Source: Polaromonas sp. (GTDB lineage Bacteria > Pseudomonadota > Gammaproteobacteria > Burkholderiales > Burkholderiaceae_C). Taken from it: a DNA stretch of 64,000 nucleotides. The stretch covers positions 1-64,000 of the forward strand of contig JAJKJM010000044.1 in the NCBI GenBank assembly GCA_021153985.1, read 5' to 3'. The position numbers and the translations under genes are program-made. Within the stretch, counting starts at the first letter, position 1. Each line of letters begins with the position of its first letter. Under the pieces are notes generated by a model. It searched no databases and was not told where the DNA came from. It worked only from the letters and a program-made list of their open reading frames with translations. This document shows positions 49,959 to 58,411 of this stretch, piece by piece.

Positions 49959-51704
49959 ATGTCCAGCGAACTGAAGATATCGGCAGGCCAGTATTCGGAC
50001 AAGGGCCGCAAGGAAACCAACCAGGATTTCCACGGCATCTATGTACCGAAGGAGCCGCAGCTGAGCGCCAAGGGCATCGCCATCGCGCTGGCCGACGGCA
50101 TCAGCAGCAGCGCCGTGAGCGATGTGGCCAGCCAGTATGCCGTCACCGGGTTCCTGGAAGACTATTACTGCACCTCGGAAGTCTGGTCGGTCAAGACATC
50201 GGCCGAGCGCATATTGAGCGCCACCAACTCGTGGCTGCATGCGCAGACGCAAAAAAGCCAGTACCGCTACGACAAGGACAAAGGTTATGTGTGCACCTTG
50301 AGCGCCATGGTCATCAAGTCGACCACCGCGCATATTTTCCATGTCGGCGATTCACGTATTTACCGCCTGCGCGGCAAGGCGCTGGAGCAACTCACCAGCG
50401 ACCACCGCGTGTGGATTTCCCAGGGCCAAAGCTATCTGGGCCGTGCGTTGGGTTTCAAGCCGCAGCTTGAAATCGACTACCAGACCCAGCTGGTTGAGCA
50501 GGGCGATATCTTTTTGCTGGCCACCGACGGCGTGTACGAACATGTCAGCGAGCACGCCATGGCCGGCATGATCCGCGCCAGTGCCGATGCGCCTGAAGGA
50601 CTGGACGCCGCGGCGAAAGCCATCGTCGAAAAAGCCCTGCAGCAGGGCAGTGACGACAACCTCACGGCACAGCTTGTGCGTGTCGACGAGTTGCCCCGCC
50701 AGCACGCTGCCGAGATGGTCCAGGAGCTGTCGGGCTTGCCGCTGCCGCCCATCCTGGAGGCCAGGGCGGAGTTTGATGGCTACCAGATCATTCGCGAAGT
50801 GCACGGCAGCAGCCGCAGCCATATCTACCTGGCGACCGACACCGAAACGGGCGCGCTCGTTATCCTCAAAACACCGTCGATAGACCTGGGCGGCGACCCG
50901 GCCTACCTGGAAAGGTTCTTGACGGAAGAGTGGATCGCCAGGCGCATCAACAGCGCGCATGTGCTCAAACCCCATGTGCCGACCCGCAAGCGCCACTATG
51001 TGTATGTCGCCACCGAATACATTGACGGGCAAACACTGGGCCAGTGGATGATTGACAACCCCCGGCCCGGCCTGGAGGCGGTGCGCGGGCTGGTGGAGCA
51101 AATCGCCAGGGGGCTGCTCGCCTTTCACCGGCTGGAGATGCTGCACCAGGACCTGCGGCCCGAGAACGTCATGATCGACAAGACCGGCACAGCCAAAATC
51201 ATCGACTTCGGCTCCACGCGCGTGGCCAGCCTCATGGAAGCCGATGCCCCCGGCGGGCACGAGAGCATCCTGGGCACAGTCCAGTATTCGGCGCCGGAGT
51301 ATTTTCTGGGCGAAGGCGGCACCACGCGCTCGGACCTCTTTTCGCTCGGCGTAATCACCTACCAGATGCTGACAGGCAAGCTGCCCTACGGCGCCGAAGT
51401 GGCCAAATGCCGCACCCGTGCCGCGCAAAACAAGCTGCGCTACGACTCCGTGCTGTATGACGACCAGGGCATACCCGCCTGGATGGACGGCGTGCTGCGC
51501 AAGGCCGTGCACCCTGATCCGGCAAAGCGCTATGGCGAGTTGTCGGAGTTTTTATACGACCTGCGCCACCCGAACCAGGCTTTCCTGGACAAGGCCCGCC
51601 CGGCTTTGCTGGAGCGCAACCCGGTGGCTTTCTGGCGGGGTGTGGCGTTGATCCTGGCTGTGGTCGTTGTGGTGCTGGTGGCGTTGAGGTCTGGCGGTGG
51701 ATAG
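49959..51704 (+). CDS. bifunctional PP2C phosphatase / serine-threonine kinase, membrane-anchored
   Basis: This 581-residue fusion starts with a PP2C-type phosphatase (about 5-243) with NQD, LADG (D46), HVGDSRIYRL (D131), ATDG (D190) and DDN (232-234). A Hanks-type kinase follows (about 273-540) with K304, the catalytic loop HQDLRPEN (396-403; HRD replaced by HQD), DFG (416-418) and an APE-like SAPEY. A C-terminal membrane anchor sits at about 559-577. The combination next to a nitrite transporter occurs in nitrate-assimilation loci of Pseudomonas. Targets are unknown. Both enzyme halves look active. Confidence 0.88.
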   Translation: MSSELKISAGQYSDKGRKETNQDFHGIYVPKEPQLSAKGIAIALADGISSSAVSDVASQYAVTGFLEDYYCTSEVWSVKTSAERILSATNSWLHAQTQKSQYRYDKDKGYVCTLSAMVIKSTTAHIFHVGDSRIYRLRGKALEQLTSDHRVWISQGQSYLGRALGFKPQLEIDYQTQLVEQGDIFLLATDGVYEHVSEHAMAGMIRASADAPEGLDAAAKAIVEKALQQGSDDNLTAQLVRVDELPRQHAAEMVQELSGLPLPPILEARAEFDGYQIIREVHGSSRSHIYLATDTETGALVILKTPSIDLGGDPAYLERFLTEEWIARRINSAHVLKPHVPTRKRHYVYVATEYIDGQTLGQWMIDNPRPGLEAVRGLVEQIARGLLAFHRLEMLHQDLRPENVMIDKTGTAKIIDFGSTRVASLMEADAPGGHESILGTVQYSAPEYFLGEGGTTRSDLFSLGVITYQMLTGKLPYGAEVAKCRTRAAQNKLRYDSVLYDDQGIPAWMDGVLRKAVHPDPAKRYGELSEFLYDLRHPNQAFLDKARPALLERNPVAFWRGVALILAVVVVVLVALRSGGG

Positions 51705-51721
51705 GCCTGCTCGCCCTTGTC

Positions 51722-52618
51722 TCAGACCTGCTCCGTCGTCGCTTGCGCCAGCAGCCAGGTGCGGAATACCTTGAGGGCTTCAAGCCCGGCCGACTCTTCC
51801 GGGTACACAAGGTAGTAGCCGCGCGTAGACACCCATTGTTTCTTCGAAAGCTGGCGCAAGCGGCCAGTGGCGACTGCATCCCTGGCCATGAAATCAGGCA
51901 GCAGCACTGCGCCCAGGCCTACCACTGCCGCATTCAGGGCCATCGACATCAACTCATAGCGCGGCCCCTCTTGCCCGGTACCCATCTCCAGTCCGGCATG
52001 GTCGAACCATTTTTGCCAGGCATCCAGTACCGTGGTGTGGTGCACAAGGGCGGATAGGGGCGTGCGGGAGCTCAGTGTCTTTCCGTTTTTGGCAATCCAG
52101 GCCGGTGCGGCATACGGGGACATGGCCAGGGGCAACACAAAGTCGTTGTGCAGACCTGCGCGCTTTCCGTCACCGAACTCAAGGGAGGCATCGACCGGCA
52201 TGCTTTTGAAATCCACCGAGCCCACGCGGGTGGCGAAGTTCAGGGTGATTTCGCTGTACGCGCGGGTGAAGTCCGGCAGGCGGGGGATCAGCCAGTAGCT
52301 GCCCAGCGATGCGCCTACCGACAGCGTCAGCGAACCGCCACGCCCCTTGAGCGCCATCACATTGGCCGTGGCGCGCTCAAGGCGCTGGAGAATGGCGCTG
52401 ACTTCGTCCAGGTAGTAGCGGCCGGCCTCTGTCAGGACCACCGCATCCCGGCGCCGCACAAACAGCTTGAGGTCAAGGCGGCTTTCAAGCGCCATGATCT
52501 GGCGGCTGACTGCGCCTTGTGTCAGGTGAAGCTCTTGCGCTGCCGCAGTAAAAGACCGCAGCCGCGCGCTGGCTTCAAGGCACAGCAGTGACATCGTGGA
52601 AGGCGCGCGCAGCATCAT
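51722..52618 (-). CDS. LysR-family transcriptional regulator (GcvA-like)
   Basis: This LysR-type protein has about 298 residues. The helix-turn-helix is LLCLEASARLRSFTAAAQELHLTQGAVSRQIMALESRLDLKLFVRRRDAVVLTEAG, and the effector domain is GcvA-like. ATG 52618 is chosen because the upstream in-frame start (52681) would put the dyad-rich control region inside the protein. It is divergent from the Bug-type binding protein gene, which it probably regulates. Confidence 0.88.
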   Translation of the reverse strand: MMLRAPSTMSLLCLEASARLRSFTAAAQELHLTQGAVSRQIMALESRLDLKLFVRRRDAVVLTEAGRYYLDEVSAILQRLERATANVMALKGRGGSLTLSVGASLGSYWLIPRLPDFTRAYSEITLNFATRVGSVDFKSMPVDASLEFGDGKRAGLHNDFVLPLAMSPYAAPAWIAKNGKTLSSRTPLSALVHHTTVLDAWQKWFDHAGLEMGTGQEGPRYELMSMALNAAVVGLGAVLLPDFMARDAVATGRLRQLSKKQWVSTRGYYLVYPEESAGLEALKVFRTWLLAQATTEQV

Positions 52619-52623
52619 GGTGC

Positions 52624-52701
52624 ATGAGAAAAAGACATGGAAGACGGACAAATTGTCGTTTGTAGCCTGAGGTTTGTCCACGCATCATTCAGTTTTCTCA
52701 T
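52624..52701. promoter_or_regulatory. concentric inverted repeats between LysR and the Bug gene
   Basis: ATGAGAAAA (52624-52632) pairs with TTTTCTCAT (52693-52701), and GGACAAA (52646-52652) with TTTGTCC (52673-52679). Both pairs are perfect and share the same centre, 52662.5. This suggests a multi-site LysR operator. Confidence 0.6.
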
Positions 52702-52726
52702 TCACCAATCTTAAAAGGTGGGCTCC

Positions 52727-53707
52727 ATGACTGAATTTCAAGCCAGCCGGCGAACGCTTCTCAAGCTGGGTGCGGCCGCAATGGCATCGGCGCCATTGCT
52801 GGCACGCGCCGCCTGGCCCGACCGGCCCATTCGGCTGATCGTGCCGTCTTCCGCCGGTGGCTCGCCAGACAACATATGCCGCATCCTGACGGCCGAGCTG
52901 ATGAAGTCGCTGGGCCAGCCTTTTGTGATTGACAACAAGCCCGGCGCAAGCGGCAACATCGGCACACAGGAGATCGTGCGCGCCGCGCCGGATGGCTACA
53001 CGCTGGGCTACGGCAATGTGGGTACCCTGGCGATCAACAAAGCCCTTTTCGCCAAACTCCCTTATGACCCCGACAAGCAATTGATACCGGTGGCGCTGCT
53101 CGGTTATGTGCAAAACGCGCTGGTCGTACGGAATGATCTTGGCGTGAAGAGTGTGGCCGAATTGATCGCGCTGGCCAAATCCAGGCCAGGCAAGCTCAGC
53201 ATGGCTTCATCAGGCAACGGCACCACGGGGCACCTGGGCGGCGAACTGTTCAAGAGTATGACCGGCACCTTCATGACCCATGTGCCCTATCGCGGCAGCC
53301 CGCAGGCGATCCAGGACCTGATGGGCGGCCAGGTTGACCTGATGTTCGACAACCTGTCGTCCATCGCGCCGCATATCAAGAGCGGGCGCGTCAAGGCGCT
53401 GGGGGTTTCAGGCCGGGCACGCAGCGCGCAGTTGCCCGACGTGCCCACCATCGGAGAGTTTGTCAAAGGCTATGAAACGACGGCCTGGGGCGGCATTGTG
53501 GCGCCGGCCGGCACGCCGCGGGACATCGTGATGCGGCTCAACAGCGACATCAACAGGGTCCTGGGCAACGCCGCAGTCAATGAGCGCTATGCCGCCATTT
53601 CATTCGAAACCACCATCGGCCCACCCGACCGCCTGTTTGACCGCGCCATGCGGGAGACGCGCATGTGGGCCGAGGTCGTCAAGCGCGCCGGCGTTCAACT
53701 GGATTGA
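52727..53707 (+). CDS. Bug-type (TctC) periplasmic substrate-binding protein
   Basis: This 326-residue protein has a twin-arginine-like signal (SRRTLLKLGAAAMASAPLLARA) and the Bug pattern: WPDRPIRLIVPSSAGGSPDNICRIL, VIDNKPGASGNIGTQEI, TTGHLGGELFKSMTGTFMTHVPYRGSPQAIQDLMGGQVDLMFDN and LPDVPTIGEF. Bug proteins bind carboxylates or amides and often feed TctAB or signalling. The D-aminoacylase-like gene starts 6 bases after its stop, so N-acyl amino acids or imides are plausible ligands. Confidence 0.9.
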   Translation: MTEFQASRRTLLKLGAAAMASAPLLARAAWPDRPIRLIVPSSAGGSPDNICRILTAELMKSLGQPFVIDNKPGASGNIGTQEIVRAAPDGYTLGYGNVGTLAINKALFAKLPYDPDKQLIPVALLGYVQNALVVRNDLGVKSVAELIALAKSRPGKLSMASSGNGTTGHLGGELFKSMTGTFMTHVPYRGSPQAIQDLMGGQVDLMFDNLSSIAPHIKSGRVKALGVSGRARSAQLPDVPTIGEFVKGYETTAWGGIVAPAGTPRDIVMRLNSDINRVLGNAAVNERYAAISFETTIGPPDRLFDRAMRETRMWAEVVKRAGVQLD

Positions 53708-53713
53708 GCGCGC

Positions 53714-55153
53714 ATGTTCGATCTCATCATTGAAGGCGGCGAGGTGATTGATGGAACCGGCGCGCCCCGCCTGCGTGCCGACGTGGGTGTGTTCCGGGGA
53801 AAGATTGCGGCCATCGGCGACCTGGCCTCTGCATCGGCAACAGAACGCGTCAGTGCGCGCGGGCGCATCGTGGCGCCGGGTTTTATTGATGCGCATACCC
53901 ATGACGACCGCTTGCTGCTGATGCCCACGACGGGCCCGCACCCCAAGCTGTCGCAGGGCGTCACGACAGTCATCGCGGGCAATTGCGGGGTCAGCCTGGC
54001 CCCGCTGGTCACCACCAACCCGCCGGCGCCGCTGGACATTCTGGGAAACGATGGCTGGGTCTACCGGAGTTTTGCGGCCTACCTGGATGCGCTGGCCCAG
54101 TCCAGCCTGGCCCTCAACGTCGCCTGTCTGGTTGGCCACTCCACACTGCGGGTCAAGCACATGGCAGACCTTGAAAGGGCCGCAACGCCTGAGGAGGAGG
54201 CAAGCATGGCGGCAGATCTCACGGCCGCGCTGGCGGCAGGGGCCATCGGTTTGTCGACCGGGTTGTACTATCCGCCCGCAAAAGCCGCCACGGCGCAAGA
54301 AGTGATCGCCGTGGGCGCACAGCTCAAGGCGTTAGGGGGCATCGTGGCCATGCACATCCGCGACGAAGGCGACGCCATTGACGAGGCGCTGCGCGAGGCC
54401 CTGCACATAGGCCGCGAGCTGGGCGTGGGTACCGTGATTTCCCACCACAAACTGGTCGGCACGGCCAATCACGGCCGGTCTGTAGAGACATTGGCCTTGC
54501 TGGAGCAGGCCGCGCAAGGGCAGTCGGTGTGTTTCGACTGCTATCCATACAACGCCTCGTCCACCATGCTGCTGCCGTCACGCGTGAAGCAGTCCAGCGA
54601 CGTGCTGGTGACCTGGTCGCAGCCTGAGCCAGGAGCTGCCGGCCGCTCACTGAAAGAGCTGGCGCGCGAACGCAATCAGACCGAAGAAGACGTGGCCCGC
54701 GCCCTGCAGCCGGCCGGGGCTATTTACTTCGCGATGAGTGAAGACGACGTCAGCCGCATCTTGAGCCATCCGATGGCCATGGTCGGCTCCGACGGCCTCG
54801 CGCATGACGTGCGGCCCCATCCGCGCCTGTGGGGGACTTTCCCCCGTGTACTGGGGCACTATGTACGCGAAAGAAAGCTCTTTTCACTTGAGACGGCCAT
54901 CTACAAGATGACCGGCCTCAGCGCACGGCGCTTTGGCCTCACAGGCCGGGGAACGCTGGCGCCGGGCCATCACGCCGACATCGTCATCTTTGACCCGGAC
55001 CGTGTGAACGCCAACGCGAGCTACGGGAACCCGACCGAGGTCAGCTCCGGCATTGACGCCGTTTTTGTGAATGGGAAACTCGCTTGCCGCGATGGCAGCA
55101 CTGTGTGCGCGGGTGCCGGACAGGTGCTGCGCAGGCAGGGCGCTTTGCTCTGA
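53714..55153 (+). CDS. N-acyl-D-amino-acid deacylase-like amidohydrolase
   Basis: This 479-residue metal-dependent amidohydrolase opens with LIIEGGEVIDGTGAPRLRADVGV and has the metal motif DAHTHDD (H61, H63), GNCGVSLAPL, MHIRDEGD, SHHKLVG, the late aspartate SDGLAHD and HPRLWGTFPRVLG. This is the D-aminoacylase/dihydroorotase-like subgroup that cleaves N-acyl-D-amino acids. With the Bug protein and LysR regulator it forms a catabolic unit. The actual acyl-amino acid is unknown. Confidence 0.88.
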   Translation: MFDLIIEGGEVIDGTGAPRLRADVGVFRGKIAAIGDLASASATERVSARGRIVAPGFIDAHTHDDRLLLMPTTGPHPKLSQGVTTVIAGNCGVSLAPLVTTNPPAPLDILGNDGWVYRSFAAYLDALAQSSLALNVACLVGHSTLRVKHMADLERAATPEEEASMAADLTAALAAGAIGLSTGLYYPPAKAATAQEVIAVGAQLKALGGIVAMHIRDEGDAIDEALREALHIGRELGVGTVISHHKLVGTANHGRSVETLALLEQAAQGQSVCFDCYPYNASSTMLLPSRVKQSSDVLVTWSQPEPGAAGRSLKELARERNQTEEDVARALQPAGAIYFAMSEDDVSRILSHPMAMVGSDGLAHDVRPHPRLWGTFPRVLGHYVRERKLFSLETAIYKMTGLSARRFGLTGRGTLAPGHHADIVIFDPDRVNANASYGNPTEVSSGIDAVFVNGKLACRDGSTVCAGAGQVLRRQGALL

Positions 55154-55155
55154 TC

Positions 55156-55265
55156 ATGCTGAGCCGGAAGGCCATTCCCCTGCAGTGTGGTAATCAGGCG
55201 CCAATGCTGGCTGCACCGGTGTGATGGAGATCCGCTTGCCCTTGCGCAGGCTGATCAGGTCTTCC
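55156..55265 (-). pseudogene. displaced 3' fragment of an EVE-domain gene
   Basis: On the minus strand this encodes LEDLISLRKGKRISITPVQPA, similar to the C-terminal ELADLQVLRKGNRLSITPVEP of the intact EVE protein at 57837-58295. The DNA 55211-55262 aligns with 57873-57924. It then runs into unrelated codons and a stop at 55156. It has the same orientation as the intact gene and lies on the other side of the four-gene cassette. Confidence 0.65.
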
Positions 55266-55279
55266 AGATCTTTGTGGCT

Positions 55280-55297
55280 CTGTAGCAAAAGCTACAG
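55280..55297 (+). promoter_or_regulatory. Crp/Fnr-type operator, class II position
   Basis: CTGTAGC-AAAA-GCTACAG is a perfect dyad with TGTAG-N6-CTACA geometry. A TATCTT box at 55318-55323 would place the operator centre about 41.5 bp before the transcription start. The cassette it precedes encodes a Crp/Fnr regulator. Confidence 0.65.
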
Positions 55298-55372
55298 AAC
55301 GCTTTCCCCGGCGCGGCTATCTTCGCGTTCATGCCCGCATTGCGGCATGCAACCAAGAAAGAAAAACCCATC

Positions 55373-55771
55373 ATGTCCAAGGAAATCTACTGGCTGGCGT
55401 TGACCCTGGCCGCTGCGGCTTTGTTCGCCTTGCCTTACGTCCTCAACCGCATAGCCGTGCGTGGCCTGGGCGGTACGCTGGCCAACCCGATCGTCACAGA
55501 AAAACCCCTTGCCGAGTGGGCCCAGCGCGCACAGCGGGCCCATGCCAATGCCACCGAAAACCTGGTGATTTTTGCGCCGGCCGTGTTGGCGGTGCAAACC
55601 AGCGGCCGAGCCGATTCGGTGACGGCCGCCGCCTGCGCCGTCTACTTTTTTGCGCGGCTCATTCACTATGTGGTCTACACGCTTGGTGTTCCCGGCGCAC
55701 GCACACTTGCCTGGGCGGCGGGCTGGTCGGCTACGCTGGTGTTGATCGGGCGCCTGCTGGGGGTGCTGTGA
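55373..55771 (+). CDS. MAPEG-family membrane protein
   Basis: This 132-residue protein has four membrane segments and the MAPEG pattern: IYWLALTLAAAALFALPYVLNRIAVRGL, RAQRAHANATENLVIFAPAVLAV (the conserved R-x-HxNxxEN motif) and FFARLIHYVVYTLGVPGARTLAWAAGW. MAPEG proteins are eicosanoid/glutathione-type membrane enzymes, and bacterial roles are unclear. The start at 55373 is family-typical. Its stop overlaps the next start by 4 bases. First gene of the cassette, behind the Crp-type site. Confidence 0.85.
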   Translation: MSKEIYWLALTLAAAALFALPYVLNRIAVRGLGGTLANPIVTEKPLAEWAQRAQRAHANATENLVIFAPAVLAVQTSGRADSVTAAACAVYFFARLIHYVVYTLGVPGARTLAWAAGWSATLVLIGRLLGVL

Positions 55772-56415
55772 GCCGGCCCTTCGCACTCATCGCGGGGAGC
55801 GGAGGTGTGCTCGGCGAATCGCTTGCACGGCAGTTCAGCGGGGCAGGGTATGAGGTGGCGGGCCTGCGGCGTGCAGATTGCGATCTGGCGGACGGTGACG
55901 CGGTGGCGCAAGCCATCGCGGCCCTAACCGAGCGCCACGGGCCCGTCGACACGCTGCTGTACAACGCGGGTCATCTGGCAATTGCTCCTTTTCTTGAACT
56001 GGAGGCGGGTGCGCTGCGCGAGTGCCTTGAGGCCGGCCCCGTCGGGGCGGCGCACTGCGCCCTGGCCGTGCTGCCGGGCATGCTGGCCGTGGGGCGCGGT
56101 AACTTGCTCTTCACTGGCGCCACGGCTTCGCTGCGCGGGTCGGCCCGCTTTGCGGCCATGGCTGCGGGCAAATTTGGCCTTCGCGGGCTCGTGCAGTCAC
56201 TGGCAAGAGAGTTCCAGCCGCAGGGCATCCACGTGGCCCACGTCGTGCTGGACGGCATGCTCAGCGGCTCTGCTGCCGCATCGCGCTACGCGGCAGCCGA
56301 AGCCCCAGTGATGGCGCCTGACGGCGTGGCTGCCAATTTCATGTGGCTTGCGCAACAGGCGCGCACCGCATGGACGCAGGAGCTGGACCTGCGGACCGCA
56401 TCGGAGAAGTTCTGA
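55768..56415 (+). CDS. short-chain dehydrogenase/reductase (SDR)
   Basis: This 215-residue Rossmann protein starts with GTG, overlapping the MAPEG stop. It has a glycine-rich FALIAGSGGVLGESLARQFS, NAGHLAIAPFLEL and a catalytic-region GATASLRGSARFAAMAAGKFGLRGLVQSL. The usual YxxxK Tyr is replaced by FAAMAAGK, so the Lys is kept but the tyrosine is not, and classical SDR chemistry may be altered. It is coupled to the cupin gene by a TGATG overlap. Confidence 0.82.
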   Translation: MSRPFALIAGSGGVLGESLARQFSGAGYEVAGLRRADCDLADGDAVAQAIAALTERHGPVDTLLYNAGHLAIAPFLELEAGALRECLEAGPVGAAHCALAVLPGMLAVGRGNLLFTGATASLRGSARFAAMAAGKFGLRGLVQSLAREFQPQGIHVAHVVLDGMLSGSAAASRYAAAEAPVMAPDGVAANFMWLAQQARTAWTQELDLRTASEKF

Positions 56416-57119
56416 TGGAGCCGATGCGGCTGAACGCCGACCGTACGGAGCCCGTCCTCGTACGGGCCGGGTCGCTGCCGTGGCTGCCGTCGCCGCAACC
56501 CGGGGTCGAGCGGCGCATGCTAGAGCGTGCCGGTGCAGAGGTGGCTGTGGCAACGTCGCTTGTGCGCTATGCAGCTGGCAGCCGGTTTGACGCGCATTCG
56601 CATGCGCTGGGCGAAGAATTTTTTGTGCTCAGCGGCGTATTTGCCGATGAGCACGGCTCATACGGCCCCGGTACCTATGTGCGCAATCCGCCGGGCTCCA
56701 GCCATAGGCCTTTTAGCGACGAGGGTTGCATCATCTTCGTCAAGCTGCGGCAGATGAACGCACTCGAACAGCGCCGCGTTGTCATCCGTGCAGCAGACAG
56801 GCCCTGGGTGGATGCAGGAATCGCCCGGCATCGGCGTGCATTGCTGCATGAGGGGCCCAGGGAAACCGTTTTCCTCGAACGGCTGGAACCGGGGTGTACC
56901 ATGGCCGCGCAGCACGCGCGTGGCGGGCAGGAAATGCTGGTCGTCGAGGGCTCGGTTCGTGTCGAAGCCGGTGACAGCACGAACGCACGCGCTGCGGGTG
57001 CGCAGGACCTTGGCCCTATGTGCTGGCTGCGTAATCCACACACCCGGCAGCCTGCGCTGGCCAGTTCCGAAGGTGCCTTGTTGTGGGTCAAACGTGGCCA
57101 CGTGGTATCGACGGTTTGA
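56415..57119 (+). CDS. ChrR-like double-cupin protein
   Basis: This 234-residue protein has two cupin-type halves. The first has SRFDAHSHALGEEFFVLSGVFADEHGSYGPGTYVRNPPGSSHRPFSDEGC, typical of ChrR cupin domains (zinc/iron-binding His/Glu set), and the second has ERLEPGCTMAAQHARGGQEMLVVEGSV. ChrR relatives sense singlet oxygen and restrain ECF sigma factors, but the anti-sigma domain is missing here. ATG 56415 overlaps the SDR stop by one base. Confidence 0.82.
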   Translation: MEPMRLNADRTEPVLVRAGSLPWLPSPQPGVERRMLERAGAEVAVATSLVRYAAGSRFDAHSHALGEEFFVLSGVFADEHGSYGPGTYVRNPPGSSHRPFSDEGCIIFVKLRQMNALEQRRVVIRAADRPWVDAGIARHRRALLHEGPRETVFLERLEPGCTMAAQHARGGQEMLVVEGSVRVEAGDSTNARAAGAQDLGPMCWLRNPHTRQPALASSEGALLWVKRGHVVSTV

Positions 57120-57150
57120 AGGTGCGGCAGGCCGCCGCGAATGGAGCACT

Positions 57151-57828
57151 ATGCAGGTCTTACGTGAGCTTGCCCTTTTCGAGCCTTTCAGCCGCCTGAG
57201 TGCTGATGGCCGTAGCCTGTTGACGGAGGGCGCGGTTCCGATGAATGCGCTGGCAGGGGCCGGCATCATTCACAAGGGCCAGCCGGCCTCCGGCGCCTAT
57301 GTGGTGCTGTCAGGCCGGTTGCGCGTATACACCGTCACGCCTGCCGGTACCGAGGCGACGCTCTATCTGGTGGAGCCCGGCGAGACCTGCGTGCTCTCGC
57401 TCAACTGCCTGTTCAACGATCTCCTTTATCCTGCCTGGGTTCAGGCCGACAAGGCCACGCGTGTCGCCGTCATTCCAGGCCCCTTGTACCGGCAGCTCTT
57501 CAAGCAGGAAGCCTGCATCCAGGACCTGACGCTGCATGCGCTCTCGACACTCGTTTTCAGGTTGATGGCAGAACTCGATGCTGTTCATTCCTTCAACCAT
57601 CGGCAACGCCTTGTGCATTTTGTGTTGCTGCACGCCTCGTCCGATGGGGTACTGAAAACGACGCAGCAGCAGCTGGCCGGGCACCTGGGTACATCGCGTG
57701 AAGTGGTGGCGCGGCTGATGCAGGGGCTGGTCGCGGAAGGGTTCCTGAAAAGCCAGCGCGGTCAGATCATCATCAAAGACCTGTTCGGTTTGCGCCGCCT
57801 GCAAAGCCTGCCGGAGTCCGGCGCCTGA
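57151..57828 (+). CDS. Crp/Fnr-family transcriptional regulator
   Basis: This 225-residue regulator has a cNMP-type sensor domain (GAGIIHKGQPASGAYVVLSGRLRVYTVTPAGTEATLYLVEPGETCVLSLNCLFNDL) with two cysteines near the ligand pocket, a dimer helix and a C-terminal helix-turn-helix (TTQQQLAGHLGTSREVVARLMQGLVAEGFLKSQRGQIIIKD). It lacks the N-terminal Fnr cluster cysteines. Last in the MAPEG-SDR-cupin operon. The TGTAG-N6-CTACA dyad in front of the operon fits its DNA-binding geometry, so autoregulation is likely. GGAG precedes the ATG. Confidence 0.87.
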   Translation: MQVLRELALFEPFSRLSADGRSLLTEGAVPMNALAGAGIIHKGQPASGAYVVLSGRLRVYTVTPAGTEATLYLVEPGETCVLSLNCLFNDLLYPAWVQADKATRVAVIPGPLYRQLFKQEACIQDLTLHALSTLVFRLMAELDAVHSFNHRQRLVHFVLLHASSDGVLKTTQQQLAGHLGTSREVVARLMQGLVAEGFLKSQRGQIIIKDLFGLRRLQSLPESGA

Positions 57829-57836
57829 CAGGCTTC

Positions 57837-58295
57837 TCACTTTTTGCCGGTGATGGCTTTCCAGTGCTTCGGCTCGACCGGCGTGATGGACAGGCGATTG
57901 CCCTTGCGCAGCACCTGCAGGTCGGCAAGTTCCGGCCGCGCGCGCAGGGCGGGCAGGGTGATGTTGGGTATCTTGCGCAACACCTGCACATCCACCAGCA
58001 TCCATCGCGGCTCTTCGGGTTTTGACTTGGGGTCGTAGTAGGGTGATTTCGGATCAAACTGCGTGGGATCAGGGTAGGGCGTAGACGCTACCTCTGCAAT
58101 GCCGACAATGCCAGGCTCGGCACAACTCGAGTGATAAAACAACACCCCGTCGCCAACCTGCATGCCGTCGCGCATGAAATTGCGCGCCTGGTAGTTGCGC
58201 ACACCTACCCAGGGAACCGTCGATTTCTTCGCCGCGAGCGCGTCGTCGACCGAGCATTCTTCAGGTTCGGATTTCATGAGCCAGTAGCTTGTCAT
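57837..58295 (-). CDS. EVE-domain protein
   Basis: This 152-residue protein covers the EVE domain: YWLMKSEPEECSVDDA, WVGVRNYQARNFMRDGMQVGDGVLFYHSSCAEPGIVGIAEV and RWMLVDVQVLRKIPNITL, ending RKGNRLSITPVEPKHWKAI. EVE is a PUA-like fold that recognises modified bases in RNA or DNA, found in housekeeping and restriction-type proteins. It is intact. A displaced C-terminal fragment lies beyond the adjacent cassette at 55156-55265. Confidence 0.9.
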   Translation of the reverse strand: MTSYWLMKSEPEECSVDDALAAKKSTVPWVGVRNYQARNFMRDGMQVGDGVLFYHSSCAEPGIVGIAEVASTPYPDPTQFDPKSPYYDPKSKPEEPRWMLVDVQVLRKIPNITLPALRARPELADLQVLRKGNRLSITPVEPKHWKAITGKK

Positions 58296-58411
58296 GGAGC
58301 GGCCTTTGGGGTTCGGTCAGGGGAATGCGCAAGCTTAGCGGAGCATCGATTCCCCCTCAAGCCACTGTGATTCCCAAGACGAGTTGGCCGCGTTGACCCG
58401 CGTGGCCAATG

